46,563 bases of DNA from Betaproteobacteria bacterium (GTDB taxonomy: Bacteria; Pseudomonadota; Gammaproteobacteria; Burkholderiales; SG8-41): positions 1-46,563 of the forward strand of contig VGID01000032.1 of assembly GCA_016868035.1 (NCBI GenBank), in the 5' to 3' direction. Below the pieces are notes generated by a model, which worked only from the letters and a program-made list of their open reading frames with translations, had not been told where the DNA came from and did no database searches. How positions within the stretch are numbered: the first letter of the stretch is position 1; each line of letters begins with the position of its first letter. Positions 32,619 through 41,405 of this stretch are shown one piece after another. The translations under genes and the position numbers were made by a program.

Positions 32619-33071
32619 TCAACTTTGAGTCCACGGCAGTCCTGCAACGCGCCAGCCGCCCTTCGTGTTGCGATGGCCCTCGGGGTCCCTGTCGCCCTCG
32701 AAACCCTCGAGCACGTTGTAGCACGCCCGGTAGCCGATCTGCGTCGCGAGCATCGCCGCGTTGTGCGAACGCCCGCCGCTGCGGCAGATGAACATCACCG
32801 GCGCTTGCTTGTCGTCGATCCGGGTGGCGAGCTCTTCCGCAAACGACGGATTGGAGCGCCCCCCGGGATAGGTGAGCAGCTCGATCTCGACCGCGCCGGG
32901 GATGCGACCGACGTAGTCCCACTCCGCGCGCGTGCGCACGTCAACGAGCATTGCCCCCGGCGCATCGCGCCAGAGCGCATGGGCCTCTGCCGGGGTCAAC
33001 GCGCCCTCGTACGGCAGCCCCATGCGCTGTGCCCGCTCACGGGCAGCTTTCAGAATGTCGGCGGTTCCCAC
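32619..33071 (-). CDS. Rhodanese-like sulfurtransferase
   Basis: The 150-residue single-domain rhodanese has [20 protein letters not shown] and the active-site loop [13 protein letters not shown] with the persulfide Cys. The GTG at 33071 is chosen because GGAGG stands seven bases upstream; a longer frame from 33131 has no such site. Convergent with the MFS gene and divergent from glnA. May transfer sulfur or detoxify; no pathway neighbours tell which. Confidence 0.88.
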   Translation of the reverse strand: MGTADILKAARERAQRMGLPYEGALTPAEAHALWRDAPGAMLVDVRTRAEWDYVGRIPGAVEIELLTYPGGRSNPSFAEELATRIDDKQAPVMFICRSGGRSHNAAMLATQIGYRACYNVLEGFEGDRDPEGHRNTKGGWRVAGLPWTQS

Positions 33072-33219
33072 GGTCGGCCTCCAGGTCAGCTCGCGACGGT
33101 AGCGCAGTTCGCACCGCGTTGCACGATGCAATGCGTATCCGTCTGGAAATTAAGGCTAATGTTACACTACCCTCGAAATCCTTCCAGGCGCATCATTTTG
33201 GTGCAATTGGGTTTGGTTC

Positions 33220-33236
33220 CGCACCAGTTCAGTGCG
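33220..33236 (+). promoter_or_regulatory. NtrC-type binding site upstream of glnA
   Basis: GCAC-CAGTTCA-GTGC (33221-33235) has the GCAC-N7-GTGC form of enterobacterial NtrC sites. It lies about 75 bases upstream of the sigma-54 promoter, a fitting distance for an enhancer, and the ntrBC genes are in the same cluster. Confidence 0.55.
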
Positions 33237-33296
33237 CCTGGTTCAAGGTGGGTGAAACTAATGCCTTGTGGCACAATGCCTTTCGCAAAAAAACCC

Positions 33297-33313
33297 TTGG
33301 CATAGTTCCTGCT
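33297..33313 (+). promoter_or_regulatory. Sigma-54 promoter of glnA
   Basis: TTGGCATAGTTCCTGCT matches the -24/-12 form TTGGCAC-N5-TTGCA with GG and GC exactly ten bases apart. It predicts a start about 45 bases before the glnA ATG. The rest of the 240-base gap holds the NtrC-type site and no gene. Confidence 0.65.
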
Positions 33314-33370
33314 GGACAGAAAGTCCCGGTTTTTCCGTTTTTGTCTCATCACACAACTCAGGAGAGCACG

Positions 33371-34783
33371 ATGGCGACTGCCGCCGATATATTAAAAATG
33401 ATCAAAGACAACGAAGTGAAATTCGTCGACTTGCGCTTCACCGACACCCGCGGCAAGGAGCAGCATGTGTCCGTGCCGGTCAAGGCGTTCGGCGAGCCCA
33501 AGTTCACGGACGGCCACTTCTTCGACGGCTCTTCCATCGCTGGCTGGAAAAGCATCGAGACCTCCGACATGGTGCTGCTGCCGGATCCTGATACCGCGCG
33601 CATGGATCCGTTCACCGACGAGCCCACGCTGCTCCTGACGTGCGACGTCATCGAGCCCTCCGACGGCAAGGGCTACGACCGCGATCCACGCTCGATCGCC
33701 AAGCGCGCCGAGGCGTACCTGAAGTCCACCGGCATCGCGGACACCGCCTATTTCGGCCCCGAGCCCGAGTTCTTCATCTTCGACGCCGTGAGCTGGAAGG
33801 TCGAGATGGGCCAGGCCTTCTACAAGATCAAGTCGGAGGAAGCGCCGTGGTCTTCCAGCGAGGAGTTCGAGGGCGGAAACATGGGCCACCGCGCGCCGCT
33901 CAAGGGGGGCTATTTCCCGGTGCCGCCGGTGGACTCGCTGCAGGACATCCGCTCCGCGATGGTGCTCGCGATGGAGGAAATGGGCGTGGAGTGCGAAGTG
34001 CACCACCACGAAGTAGCGGCGGCCGGCCAGAACGAGATCGGCACCAAGTACAACAGCCTGGTGAAGCGCGCAGACTGGATGATGATCCTCAAGTACGCGG
34101 TGCACAACGTCGCGCACTCCTACGGCAAGACCGCGACGTTCATGCCGAAGCCGGTGGTGGGCGACAACGGCTCGGGCATGCACGTGCACCAGTCGCTCGC
34201 CAAGGGCGGCAAGAACCTCTTCAGCGGCAACGGCTACGCGGGCCTGTCGGAGCTCGCCCTCTACTACATTGGGGGCATCCTCAAGCACGCGAAGGCGCTC
34301 AACGCCATCACCTGCCCTGGAACCAACTCCTACAAGCGGCTGGTGCCGGGGTTCGAGGCGCCGATCAATCTCGCCTACTCCTCGCGCAACCGCTCCGCCG
34401 CGGTGCGTGTTCCGCTGGTCACCAACCCCGCAGCGCGCCGCATCGAAGTGCGGTTCCCGGACCCGACGTGCAATCCGTACCTCGCGTTCACCGCAATGAT
34501 GATGGCGGGACTCGACGGCATCCAGAACAAGATCAAGCCGGGCGACCCGATCGACAAGAACCTCTACGACCTGCCGGCGGAGGAAGCGGCCCGCGTGCCC
34601 AAGGTGTGTGCATCGCTCGAGCAGGCGCTGGAAGAACTCGACAAGGACCGGGAGTTCCTGACCCGAGGGGGTGTGTTCTCGAACGACATGCTCGATGCGT
34701 ACGCTGCGCTCAAGATGGAGGAGATCACCGCCTTCCGCATGACCACCCATCCGCTCGAGTTTCAGATGTATTACAGCCTGTAG
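33371..34783 (+). CDS. glnA: Glutamine synthetase type I
   Basis: The dodecameric enzyme joins glutamate and ammonia. The 470 residues show [23 protein letters not shown], the metal and glutamate sites ([19 protein letters not shown]-like region, [10 protein letters not shown]), [16 protein letters not shown], and the adenylylation site NLYDLP near residue 397. AGGAG lies eight bases before the ATG. Likely regulated by NtrC with sigma-54 and by adenylylation. A rho-independent terminator follows. Confidence 0.98.
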   Translation: MATAADILKMIKDNEVKFVDLRFTDTRGKEQHVSVPVKAFGEPKFTDGHFFDGSSIAGWKSIETSDMVLLPDPDTARMDPFTDEPTLLLTCDVIEPSDGKGYDRDPRSIAKRAEAYLKSTGIADTAYFGPEPEFFIFDAVSWKVEMGQAFYKIKSEEAPWSSSEEFEGGNMGHRAPLKGGYFPVPPVDSLQDIRSAMVLAMEEMGVECEVHHHEVAAAGQNEIGTKYNSLVKRADWMMILKYAVHNVAHSYGKTATFMPKPVVGDNGSGMHVHQSLAKGGKNLFSGNGYAGLSELALYYIGGILKHAKALNAITCPGTNSYKRLVPGFEAPINLAYSSRNRSAAVRVPLVTNPAARRIEVRFPDPTCNPYLAFTAMMMAGLDGIQNKIKPGDPIDKNLYDLPAEEAARVPKVCASLEQALEELDKDREFLTRGGVFSNDMLDAYAALKMEEITAFRMTTHPLEFQMYYSL

Positions 34784-34805
34784 CCTGCCTGGCAGGCGGA
34801 TCCGA

Positions 34806-34829
34806 GGGCGGGCATCCCCCGCCCTTTTT
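34806..34829 (+). terminator. Rho-independent terminator after glnA
   Basis: GGGCGGG (34806-34812) and CCCGCCC (34818-34824) form a perfect 7-bp GC stem with a five-base loop, followed by TTTTT. Confidence 0.88.
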
Positions 34830-34978
34830 GTTGCGAAAATGCGGATGCACCAAAAATGTGCATTGCAAAATTCGATTTAATGACATAGACTTAGTAACGG
34901 GTGCTGGAATCTTCTGGTCAACGGAGAACGGCCCAGGCCCGTTAGTCCGGTTGCGATTGGAGGAGGCTCGCATAGGCG

Positions 34979-35452
34979 ATGCGTACACTGGTGATGGCCG
35001 GGTTGCTGGCAACCCTGAGCTCCGCTGCGTCGGCGGAGATCTGGGAGTGCGTGGACGAGAGCGGCAACAAGCGTTTCACCAACATCAAGACGGAAGCGAA
35101 AGGCTGCAAGCTGTTGAGCCTGGGCCCGCCCAATACCATCACGAGCCCGAAGCCGCAGGCGACGACCAAGGCCGCGCCGACCCCGCCGCCGGCCGGCTTT
35201 CCCAAAGTGGACGCCCAGACGCAGCGCGAGCGCGACGTGGATCGCCGCAGGATACTCGAGCAGGAGCTCGCCAACGAGCAGAAGCTCCTCGCCCAGTCCC
35301 GCAAAGAGCTCGACGAGCAGGAGTCCATCCGGCTCGGCAACGAACGCAACTATCAGCGCGTGCTTGACCGGCTCGAGCCCTACAAGAAGAAGGTCAAGCT
35401 GCACGAGGACAACGTCGCCAATCTGAAGCGGGAGCTGGGCAACGCCCGCTAG
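34979..35452 (+). CDS. DUF4124-domain periplasmic protein
   Basis: The 157 residues start with a signal peptide (MRTLVMAGLLATLSSAASA), then EIWECVDESGNKRFTNIKTE, the DUF4124 motif (short beta domain, W/YxCxDxxGxxxFTN). A proline-rich linker (about 60-75) and a long charged coiled coil (RERDVDRRRILEQELANEQK onward) follow. A GGAGGAGG stretch precedes the ATG by about 12 bases. Common between glnA and ntrB in betaproteobacteria; function unknown. Confidence 0.85.
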   Translation: MRTLVMAGLLATLSSAASAEIWECVDESGNKRFTNIKTEAKGCKLLSLGPPNTITSPKPQATTKAAPTPPPAGFPKVDAQTQRERDVDRRRILEQELANEQKLLAQSRKELDEQESIRLGNERNYQRVLDRLEPYKKKVKLHEDNVANLKRELGNAR

Positions 35453-35574
35453 CACCCGTCGCGGCAACCGGGGGTGCGGCGGTATGTGGACTGCCACCTT
35501 TCTACGCGCCTCCCGTTCGCGCAACACCTGACCTTGGCGTGATTCTTGCTCAATCCGGGGTTCGGACCTCCGTC

Positions 35575-36669
35575 ATGACAGCACTCGCCCTCTCCGGTCT
35601 CGACCTCCTCGCGACCGCAGTGGTGCTGGTGGACCGCGGCCTCGCCGTGCGCTACGTCAATCCGGCGGCCGAGAACCTGTTCGAGATCAGCAGCAAGAAC
35701 GTGACTGGCCAGGCGCTCGACAAGCTGTTCTTCGAATCGGCGGTGCTCACCGCCGCGATCGGCTATGCCCGCGCGAACAACTGCAGCTACACCGAGCACG
35801 ACCTGGAGCTCGGCATCAACGGCCGCCCGAGGTTGCACCTGTCCTGCACGGTGACCCCGGTCGAGCTGGAGCATCGCGGGGCCCAGGCGGATGCGCTGCT
35901 GCTCGAGTTTCGACTCATCGAGCAGCAACTGAGAATCGCCCGCGAGCAGCGCATGCTGGAAGAGAGCCGGGCGAATCGCGAACTGATCCGCAATCTTGCC
36001 CATGAGATCAAGAATCCCCTGGGTGGCATCCGCGGCGCGGCGCAGCTCCTCGACCGCGAGCTCGAGCGGCCCGCCTTGCACGAGTACACGCAGGTGATCA
36101 TCAACGAGGCCGATCGCCTGCAGTCCCTGATGGACCGGCTGCTGACCCCTCACCGGATGCCGCAGCCGGCGCGGTTGAGCGTGCACGAGGTGCTGGAACG
36201 GGTGAGGAGCCTGATCGCCGCGGAGTATCCCGAGGGTGTCGTCATTCACCGCGACTACGACGTCAGCCTGCCGCCGGTGAAGGGCGACAAGGAACAGCTC
36301 ATCCAGGCAATGCTGAACGTCGTGCGCAACGCTGCCCAGGCGGTCACCGGCGGGGCGGTGCCCGCTCCGGGCAAGGGGGAGATTACCCTGCGCACCCGCG
36401 TCGTGCGCCAGGTGACGCTCGCGCGCAGGCGTCACCGCCACGCGATCGCGGTGGACGTCACGGACAACGGTCCCGGGGTTCCCGGGGAGCTGCGCGAGCG
36501 CATCTTCCACCCGCTCGTCTCCGGTCGCGAGGGCGGCAGCGGGCTGGGGCTCACGCTCGCGCAGAACTTCGTCAACCAGCACCACGGCGTCATTTCATTC
36601 GAGAGCGTGCCGGGCGACACCACGTTCACCATACTTCTTCCGGCGGACGGAGACGGAAATGGGAAATAG
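35575..36669 (+). CDS. ntrB: Nitrogen regulation sensor histidine kinase NtrB
   Basis: NtrB phosphorylates NtrC under nitrogen limitation and is controlled by PII. The 364 residues have a PAS domain (about 8-110), the H-box NLAHEIKNPLGG with His143, N-box NVVRNAAQAV, DNGPGVPGE and GSGLGLTLAQNF. ATG 35575 matches the family start; a GTG 12 codons earlier is less likely. The last residues (DGNGK-stop) come from the following GGGAAATAGG repeat. Confidence 0.95.
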   Translation: MTALALSGLDLLATAVVLVDRGLAVRYVNPAAENLFEISSKNVTGQALDKLFFESAVLTAAIGYARANNCSYTEHDLELGINGRPRLHLSCTVTPVELEHRGAQADALLLEFRLIEQQLRIAREQRMLEESRANRELIRNLAHEIKNPLGGIRGAAQLLDRELERPALHEYTQVIINEADRLQSLMDRLLTPHRMPQPARLSVHEVLERVRSLIAAEYPEGVVIHRDYDVSLPPVKGDKEQLIQAMLNVVRNAAQAVTGGAVPAPGKGEITLRTRVVRQVTLARRRHRHAIAVDVTDNGPGVPGELRERIFHPLVSGREGGSGLGLTLAQNFVNQHHGVISFESVPGDTTFTILLPADGDGNGK

Positions 36670-36765
36670 GGAATGGAAAACGGGAAATCGTGACTTCGGG
36701 ACGAGGGTGCCGGGAGCGAAAGCCTTCTACCGTTCCCCATTCCCCATTCCCTATTTTCGGAAGCT
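36655..36765. repeat. Fold-back heptanucleotide tract between ntrB and ntrC
   Basis: GGAAATGGGAAATAGGGAAT (36656-36675), GGAAAAC, GGGAAAT arm, and CGTTCCCCATTCCCCATTCC (about 36731-36750) as complement, core about 45 bases. It supplies the ntrB stop and separates two genes that usually lie closer together. Confidence 0.8.
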
Positions 36766-38178
36766 ATGAAGCCGGTCTGGATCATAGACGACGACCGCTC
36801 GATACGCTGGGTATTCGAGAAAGCGCTCGCGCGCGAGAACATCGCCTACAAGACGTTCTCGTCCGCCCGCGACGCGCTCGCGGCGCTCGCCACGGAGACG
36901 CCGCAGGTCGTCGTGAGCGACATCCGCATGCCCGGCGGCTCGGGGCTCGAGCTCCTGCACAAGGCGCGGGAGCGCGACGCGAGCCTGCCCGTCATCATCA
37001 TGACCGCTTATTCCGATCTGGAGAGCGCGGTCACCGCTTTCCAGGGCGGCGCCTACGAATACCTGCCCAAGCCGTTTGACGTCGATCACGCTGTGGAGCT
37101 GATCCGGCGCGCGATGGTGGAAGGCGCGCGCCAGGAGGGAGAGGCCGACGCGACCGGGACCACCCCCGAAATCCTCGGCCAGGCGCCGGCCATGCAGGAC
37201 GTATTCCGCGCCATCGGGCGGCTGTCGCAATCGCACGCGACGGTGCTCATTACCGGGGAGTCGGGCACGGGCAAGGAGCTCGTCGCGCGCGCGCTGCACC
37301 GCCACAGCCCGCGGGCCGCGAAGCCGTTCATCGCGATCAATACCGCGGCGATCCCGCGCGATCTGCTGGAATCGGAATTGTTCGGCCACGAGCGCGGGGC
37401 GTTCACCGGCGCGCAAGCGCAGCGGCGCGGCCGCTTCGAGCAGGCCGAGGGCGGCACGCTGTTCCTGGACGAGATTGGCGACATGCCTCCCGAGCTGCAG
37501 ACGCGGCTGCTGCGCGTGCTCTCGGAGGGTAATTTCTACCGCGTCGGTGGACATCAGCCGATCAAGGCCAGCGTGCGCGTCATCGCTGCCACGCACCAGG
37601 ATCTTGAATCACGCGTAAAGCAGGGCCTGTTCCGCGATGACCTGTTTCATCGCCTCAATGTAATCCGCCTGCGCCTGCCGCCGCTGCGCGAGAGGCGCGA
37701 GGATATTGCGGCGCTCGCGCGCCACTTCCTCGTCAATAGCGCAGCCGAGCTCGGCGTCGAGGCCAAGCGGCTGTCCGAGGCGGCCCTGAAGTACCTGGCG
37801 GCGCAGGAGCTGCCGGGCAACGTGCGCCAGCTCGAGAACCTGTGCCACTGGCTCACGGTGATGGCGCCGTCGGTCAACATCGAGGTGAAGGACCTGCCGC
37901 CGGAGCTGAAAAGAGAGATGGCCTCGCCGGCGGTGCAGGGCTGGGTGGCGGCGCTCGAGACCGAAGCCGAGGCGCTGCTGGATCGGGGCGAGACCGGGAT
38001 CATGGGCGATCTCAGCCGCGCCTTCGAGAAGGCGCTCATTGCGAAGGCGCTCGCGCACACCGGCGGCCGCCGCATCGAGGCCTCGCAACTGCTCGGCCTC
38101 GGGCGCAACACGCTCACGCGCAAGATTCAGGAGCTCGGGATCGAGTTCGACAACAAGAAGCCGGACTCGATCAAATGA
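36766..38178 (+). CDS. ntrC: Nitrogen regulation response regulator NtrC
   Basis: NtrC is a sigma-54 activator. The 470 residues have a receiver domain (Asp52 in VSDIRMPGGSG, Lys in YLPKPFD), the AAA+ core with GESGTGKE, ELFGHERGAFTGA (sigma-54 contact) and GGTLFLDEIGDMP, and a C-terminal Fis-type helix-turn-helix (RIEASQLLGLGRNTLTRKIQ). It should act on the glnA enhancer in this window. Start ATG 36766 directly follows a repeat arm. Confidence 0.97.
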   Translation: MKPVWIIDDDRSIRWVFEKALARENIAYKTFSSARDALAALATETPQVVVSDIRMPGGSGLELLHKARERDASLPVIIMTAYSDLESAVTAFQGGAYEYLPKPFDVDHAVELIRRAMVEGARQEGEADATGTTPEILGQAPAMQDVFRAIGRLSQSHATVLITGESGTGKELVARALHRHSPRAAKPFIAINTAAIPRDLLESELFGHERGAFTGAQAQRRGRFEQAEGGTLFLDEIGDMPPELQTRLLRVLSEGNFYRVGGHQPIKASVRVIAATHQDLESRVKQGLFRDDLFHRLNVIRLRLPPLRERREDIAALARHFLVNSAAELGVEAKRLSEAALKYLAAQELPGNVRQLENLCHWLTVMAPSVNIEVKDLPPELKREMASPAVQGWVAALETEAEALLDRGETGIMGDLSRAFEKALIAKALAHTGGRRIEASQLLGLGRNTLTRKIQELGIEFDNKKPDSIK

Positions 38179-38215
38179 ACTACCAGACTGAGATTCGATC
38201 TTTCGGTTAAGAAGA

Positions 38216-38238
38216 GCAGTGACTGGATCACTGCTTTT
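38216..38238 (+). terminator. Terminator after ntrC, overlapping the end of the convergent protease gene
   Basis: GCAGTGA (38216-38222), loop CTGGA, TCACTGC (38228-38234), then TTTT. The protease stop codon lies in the right stem, so the hairpin serves convergent genes. Confidence 0.7.
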
Positions 38239-39517
38239 CCGGGCCGATCATCCGCAGGCCGGATACGGGCAGCATGCGTTCGGTGTAGTTGAACAGCGTT
38301 TCGCCGCCCGCGAGCTTCTTGAAAGTGAGCGCGCACCTGCGCCCTTCCGCCCGGACCTCGGAGAGCCGTCGGTAAAGGTCGTCCACGTCGCGCACCGGCA
38401 CGCCGTCCACGGCTTCGAGCAGGTCGCTTTTCGCGATCTCCTGGGATTGGCCGGCCGTTCCCGCATCGACGTGGTGCACCATCAGCCCGGGCGCGCCAAA
38501 CTCGGAGGCATCGCGCACCGTGACGGGCCCGAACAGCACGCCCGAAACGTAGACGCCGCGCATCTCCATCACGCGCGGCATCGGCATCTTGTTGCCCGCG
38601 ACGACCGTTTCCTTTCCGCCGCGCAGCAGCCTGAGGCTGGAGTTTCCCAGCCTGCCGCGCAGCGCGTGGAGAAGTTGCGTCTCGTTTTCGATGATGCCGT
38701 CAACGCCGACGACCTGTTTGATGATGTCTCCGGCGAGAAACTTGATGCCGCTCTCGCCGGCATAGCTGCGCGCGACCTTCAACTCCTTGCGGTTGTCGAG
38801 GTCCTTGAAATAGACGAGACCGAGGTTCGGGGGCGAGGGATCACGTCCTTGCTGCAGCAGCTGAAGGACGCGGCAGGCGTACTTGACGGCGACCGCGAAG
38901 TTGGTGTTTTGCGCGCCGCGGATGCCCGCGGTATTGATCCCGACGATACGGCCGCTCTCGAGGCTGATCAGGGGTCCGCCCGAGTTGCCCTGGTTGATCG
39001 GCGCGTCGGTCTGCAGCAGCTCGGTGTGATATTTCGCGGTGACTCCCGAGATGATGCCGCGCGTGCCAGTGAATTGCAGCCGCCACGGATGGCCGAACGC
39101 CCCGACCGGGTGCCCGACCGGAGGCATGCTGTCGCAATCGAGCGGCGGCGCCTGGATGGTCTTGGTCTCGACGCCCGCGGCGACTCGTATGATCGCCACG
39201 TCGAGGTACGGGTCCACGTACACCTTGCTGGCCTCGGCGAAGTCCTGCCCGTGGAACGCGACCTCGACGCGCGAGGGGGAGCGGGCCACGACGTGGGCGT
39301 TGGTCATGATCCATCCCCTCGCCGCGTCCACGACAAAACCTGCGCCGAGGCCCGTGCCCTTGCGATCGCCGTCGAAGGGGACCGGCACCGTGGTCCGGAT
39401 CTGCACGGTGTACCGGAGCGCGCTCTTGAACACTTCCTCGCTTGCCGGCGCATGCGCCGCCGGCAGCGCAATCGCGCCAATCAGTGCGAGGCGACCAAGA
39501 GTCGCGTAAGATTTCAT
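38228..39517 (-). CDS. HtrA/DegP-like trypsin-fold serine protease with PDZ domain
   Basis: The 429-residue periplasmic protein has a signal peptide (MKSYATLGRLALIGAIALPA), the catalytic triad in TNAHVV (His), PYLDVAIIRV (Asp) and INQGNSGGPLISLESG (Ser), and a C-terminal PDZ-like region (GAPGLMVHHVDAGTAGQSQE ... KSDLLEAVDGVPVRDVDDLY). It may degrade or refold misfolded envelope proteins. It is longer between the two halves than standard DegP. Convergent with ntrC. Confidence 0.88.
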   Translation of the reverse strand: MKSYATLGRLALIGAIALPAAHAPASEEVFKSALRYTVQIRTTVPVPFDGDRKGTGLGAGFVVDAARGWIMTNAHVVARSPSRVEVAFHGQDFAEASKVYVDPYLDVAIIRVAAGVETKTIQAPPLDCDSMPPVGHPVGAFGHPWRLQFTGTRGIISGVTAKYHTELLQTDAPINQGNSGGPLISLESGRIVGINTAGIRGAQNTNFAVAVKYACRVLQLLQQGRDPSPPNLGLVYFKDLDNRKELKVARSYAGESGIKFLAGDIIKQVVGVDGIIENETQLLHALRGRLGNSSLRLLRGGKETVVAGNKMPMPRVMEMRGVYVSGVLFGPVTVRDASEFGAPGLMVHHVDAGTAGQSQEIAKSDLLEAVDGVPVRDVDDLYRRLSEVRAEGRRCALTFKKLAGGETLFNYTERMLPVSGLRMIGPEKQ

Positions 39518-39590
39518 TGCGCGGGAAATCGGGCTGAAACTATTATTCTACAAGGCTTGGCCTGATCACGGAAATCCTGGGAGCGCGGCA

Positions 39591-39620
39591 ATGGCGAAGG
39601 CAATCTGGAACCGGCGTTAA
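39591..39620 (+). pseudogene. Nine-codon duplicate of the DUF427 gene start
   Basis: ATG GCG AAG GCA ATC TGG AAC CGG CGT TAA reads MAKAIWNRR-stop, while the intact gene 135 bases downstream starts MAKAIWNGRV with different synonymous codons. A GGGAG site precedes it. It looks like the surviving 5' end of a diverged tandem paralogue, or a short upstream decoy frame. A GTTAAATCCGG / CCGGTTTAAC hairpin (39616-39646) follows directly. Confidence 0.5.
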
Positions 39621-39725
39621 ATCCGGACGCAGGGCGCCGGTTTAACTCCGCGCGTTCGAACGGACGGAATCCCCGCCGTTCAACGCGCGGCCAGACCGGG
39701 TAATCCCAAGGATACGGGAGTTTCC

Positions 39726-40010
39726 ATGGCAAAAGCGATCTGGAACGGACGAGTTATCGCGGAGAGCGAAAACTGCGAAATCGTCGAGGGCAACCACTAT
39801 TTTCCGCCCGATGCGGTGAAGCGCGAGCTGCTGAAGGACAGCACCACGCACACGACCTGCGGGTGGAAGGGCATCGCGTCCTATTACGACGTGGTGGTGG
39901 ACGGCCAGGTGAACAAGGATGCGGCGTGGTATTACCCGGATACGAAGCCGGCGGCGCAGAACATCGCGGGGTATGTTGCGTTCTGGAAGGGCGTGAAAGT
40001 CGAGCCGTAA
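39726..40010 (+). CDS. DUF427 family protein
   Basis: The 94-residue protein reads MAKAIWNGRVIAESENCEIV, NHYFPPDAV, and TCGWKGIASYYDVVVDG with WYYPDTKPAA, the DUF427 pattern (small beta-sandwich, widespread, role unclear). GGGAG stands seven bases upstream of the ATG. Monocistronic, with a repeat tract downstream. Confidence 0.9.
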   Translation: MAKAIWNGRVIAESENCEIVEGNHYFPPDAVKRELLKDSTTHTTCGWKGIASYYDVVVDGQVNKDAAWYYPDTKPAAQNIAGYVAFWKGVKVEP

Positions 40011-40018
40011 GCCTCTCA

Positions 40019-40237
40019 ACGCGGAGGACGCGGAGGACGCAGGGGAATTTCAAGAACTGGAATTGAACCGCCGAGACGCGGAGAGAAGCGACAATTGGAA
40101 TTAAACGTTCCGCTTAGAATACGTGCCCGATGCCGTATTAGCGCGACACAGAGTCCTACTCATTTCTCTGCGATGAAGCCGAAGTAGTTGTTGTTTATCC
40201 TCCGCGCTCCTCTGCGTCCTCTGCGCCCTCTGCGGTT
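40019..40237. repeat. Decanucleotide fold-back repeat between DUF427 and xth
   Basis: ACGCGGAGGACGCGGAGGAC (40018-40037) and CCGCCGAGACGCGGAGAG (about 40069) face the complementary CTCCGCGCTCCTCTGCGTCC (about 40200-40219) and TCTGCGCCCTCTGCGG. Core about 110 bases without a gene. Same fold-back layout as the heptads but a 10-base unit and no stop codons in the purine strand. Confidence 0.75.
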
Positions 40238-41003
40238 AGAGGTTCAGCTCGGCGATCACCGGCGCGTGGTCGGACGGGCGCTCGTTCGCGCGCGGCTCGA
40301 TGTCGATCGTGCATCCGGTGCAGGTCTTCGCGAGCTCTTCCGACAGCAGGATGTGGTCGATCCGCAGGCCCATCTTGCGGCGGAAGGCGTTCATGCGGTA
40401 GTCCCACCAGGTAAACGAGTTCGCGGGCTGCGCGAACAGGCGAAAGCTGTCCTTCAGGCCGACGGCGAGCAGCGCGGCGAGCGCGTCCCGTTCGGGACCG
40501 CTGAACAGTACCTGACCGTCCCACAGTTCCGGGTCGTGCACGTCGCGCGGCTCGGGCGCGACGTTGAAGTCTCCCGCCACCGCGAGACGGGGGCAGCGGG
40601 CAAGCTCGCGTGCGACCCAGCGCCGGAACGCCGCGAGCCAGTCCAGTTTGTAGCGGTATTTCTCGGAGGTAACGCTCTCGCCGTTCGGCACGTAGGCACA
40701 GATCACGCGCACTCCGTTCACCGTCGCCGCGAGCACCCGCTTCTGCGGGTCGTCGAAGCCGGGTATGGCATGGACCGGATCGGAGGCCGCGACGCGCGAG
40801 AGGATCGCGACGCCATTGTAGGTTTTCTGCCCGCTGACCACCGCCTCGTATCCCGCCGCGCGGAGTTCAGCCAGCGGGAACTTGTCGTCCTCGAGCTTGG
40901 TCTCTTGAAGGCACAGCACGTCCGCCCGGGACTTGCCGAGCCAGTCGAGAACCTGCGGGAGGCGTACTTTCAGGGAATTGACATTCCAAGTCGCAACGTT
41001 CAT
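40236..41003 (-). CDS. xthA: Exodeoxyribonuclease III
   Basis: The 255-residue AP endonuclease/3'-5' exonuclease has MNVATWNVNSLKVRLPQVLD, CLQETKLEDDKFP (metal Glu), GDFNVAPEPRDVHDP (catalytic Asp, Asn) and the terminal RIDHILLSEEL ... ERPSDHAPVIAEL (Asp-His pair). It acts in base excision repair. Start ATG 41003 fits; the stop abuts the decanucleotide repeat. Confidence 0.96.
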   Translation of the reverse strand: MNVATWNVNSLKVRLPQVLDWLGKSRADVLCLQETKLEDDKFPLAELRAAGYEAVVSGQKTYNGVAILSRVAASDPVHAIPGFDDPQKRVLAATVNGVRVICAYVPNGESVTSEKYRYKLDWLAAFRRWVARELARCPRLAVAGDFNVAPEPRDVHDPELWDGQVLFSGPERDALAALLAVGLKDSFRLFAQPANSFTWWDYRMNAFRRKMGLRIDHILLSEELAKTCTGCTIDIEPRANERPSDHAPVIAELNL

Positions 41004-41036
41004 ATACGCAATAGCTCGAACGCAGGGAGAAGCCCC

Positions 41037-41324
41037 ATGTCCGGAGACGATACCACCGAGTGGCTGACCGAGCGTGGCCGGAAAGGGAACCTGACGGTGC
41101 CGCTGGCGAAGCAGCTTGCCGCCGAGTCACAGCGGGGATGGTATGTCGCGCACTACGGCCACGACCGCTTCGTTGTCGGCAGGATGACCTTGCAGAAGCT
41201 CTCCTCCGGGCACATCGTGATCGACGATCAAGGAAACCCCTTGACGTTCGCTTCCGTCGCACAGGCGAAGGCGTTCCTGCGAGACGAGCTCGAGATCCAT
41301 TCCCCGCAGGTATTCGACTTCTAG
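41037..41324 (+). CDS. Small conserved-looking hypothetical protein
   Basis: The 95 residues read MSGDDTTEWLTERGRKGNLT ... LAAESQRGWYVAHYGHDRFV ... GHIVIDDQGNPLTFASVAQA and end HSPQVFDF. GGGAG precedes ATG 41037 by about nine bases. No membrane or signal segment. I do not recognise a family; codon use and composition suggest a real gene. Divergent from xthA. Confidence 0.65.
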   Translation: MSGDDTTEWLTERGRKGNLTVPLAKQLAAESQRGWYVAHYGHDRFVVGRMTLQKLSSGHIVIDDQGNPLTFASVAQAKAFLRDELEIHSPQVFDF

Positions 41325-41405
41325 GGCGCGTCGGGCGGCGCCCCGGAGCAGCAGACAGGCTTCCGGGCCGTGGCCGAGCGGGAACCCGTGCCCTCAGGAC
41401 ATCTT

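Noticed and set aside
33260-33290. Second sigma-54-like box TGTGGCACAATGCCTTTCGC
   Set aside because: The -24 part is good but the -12 GC lies two bases too far; the box at 33297 has correct spacing.
33392-35367. Long alternative frames over glnA
   Set aside because: Arg/Gly/Ala-rich shadow translations of glnA without motifs.
40188-41036. Long plus-strand frame opposite xthA
   Set aside because: It is the antisense of a well-supported exonuclease III gene; only the part from 41037 onward is kept as a separate small gene.
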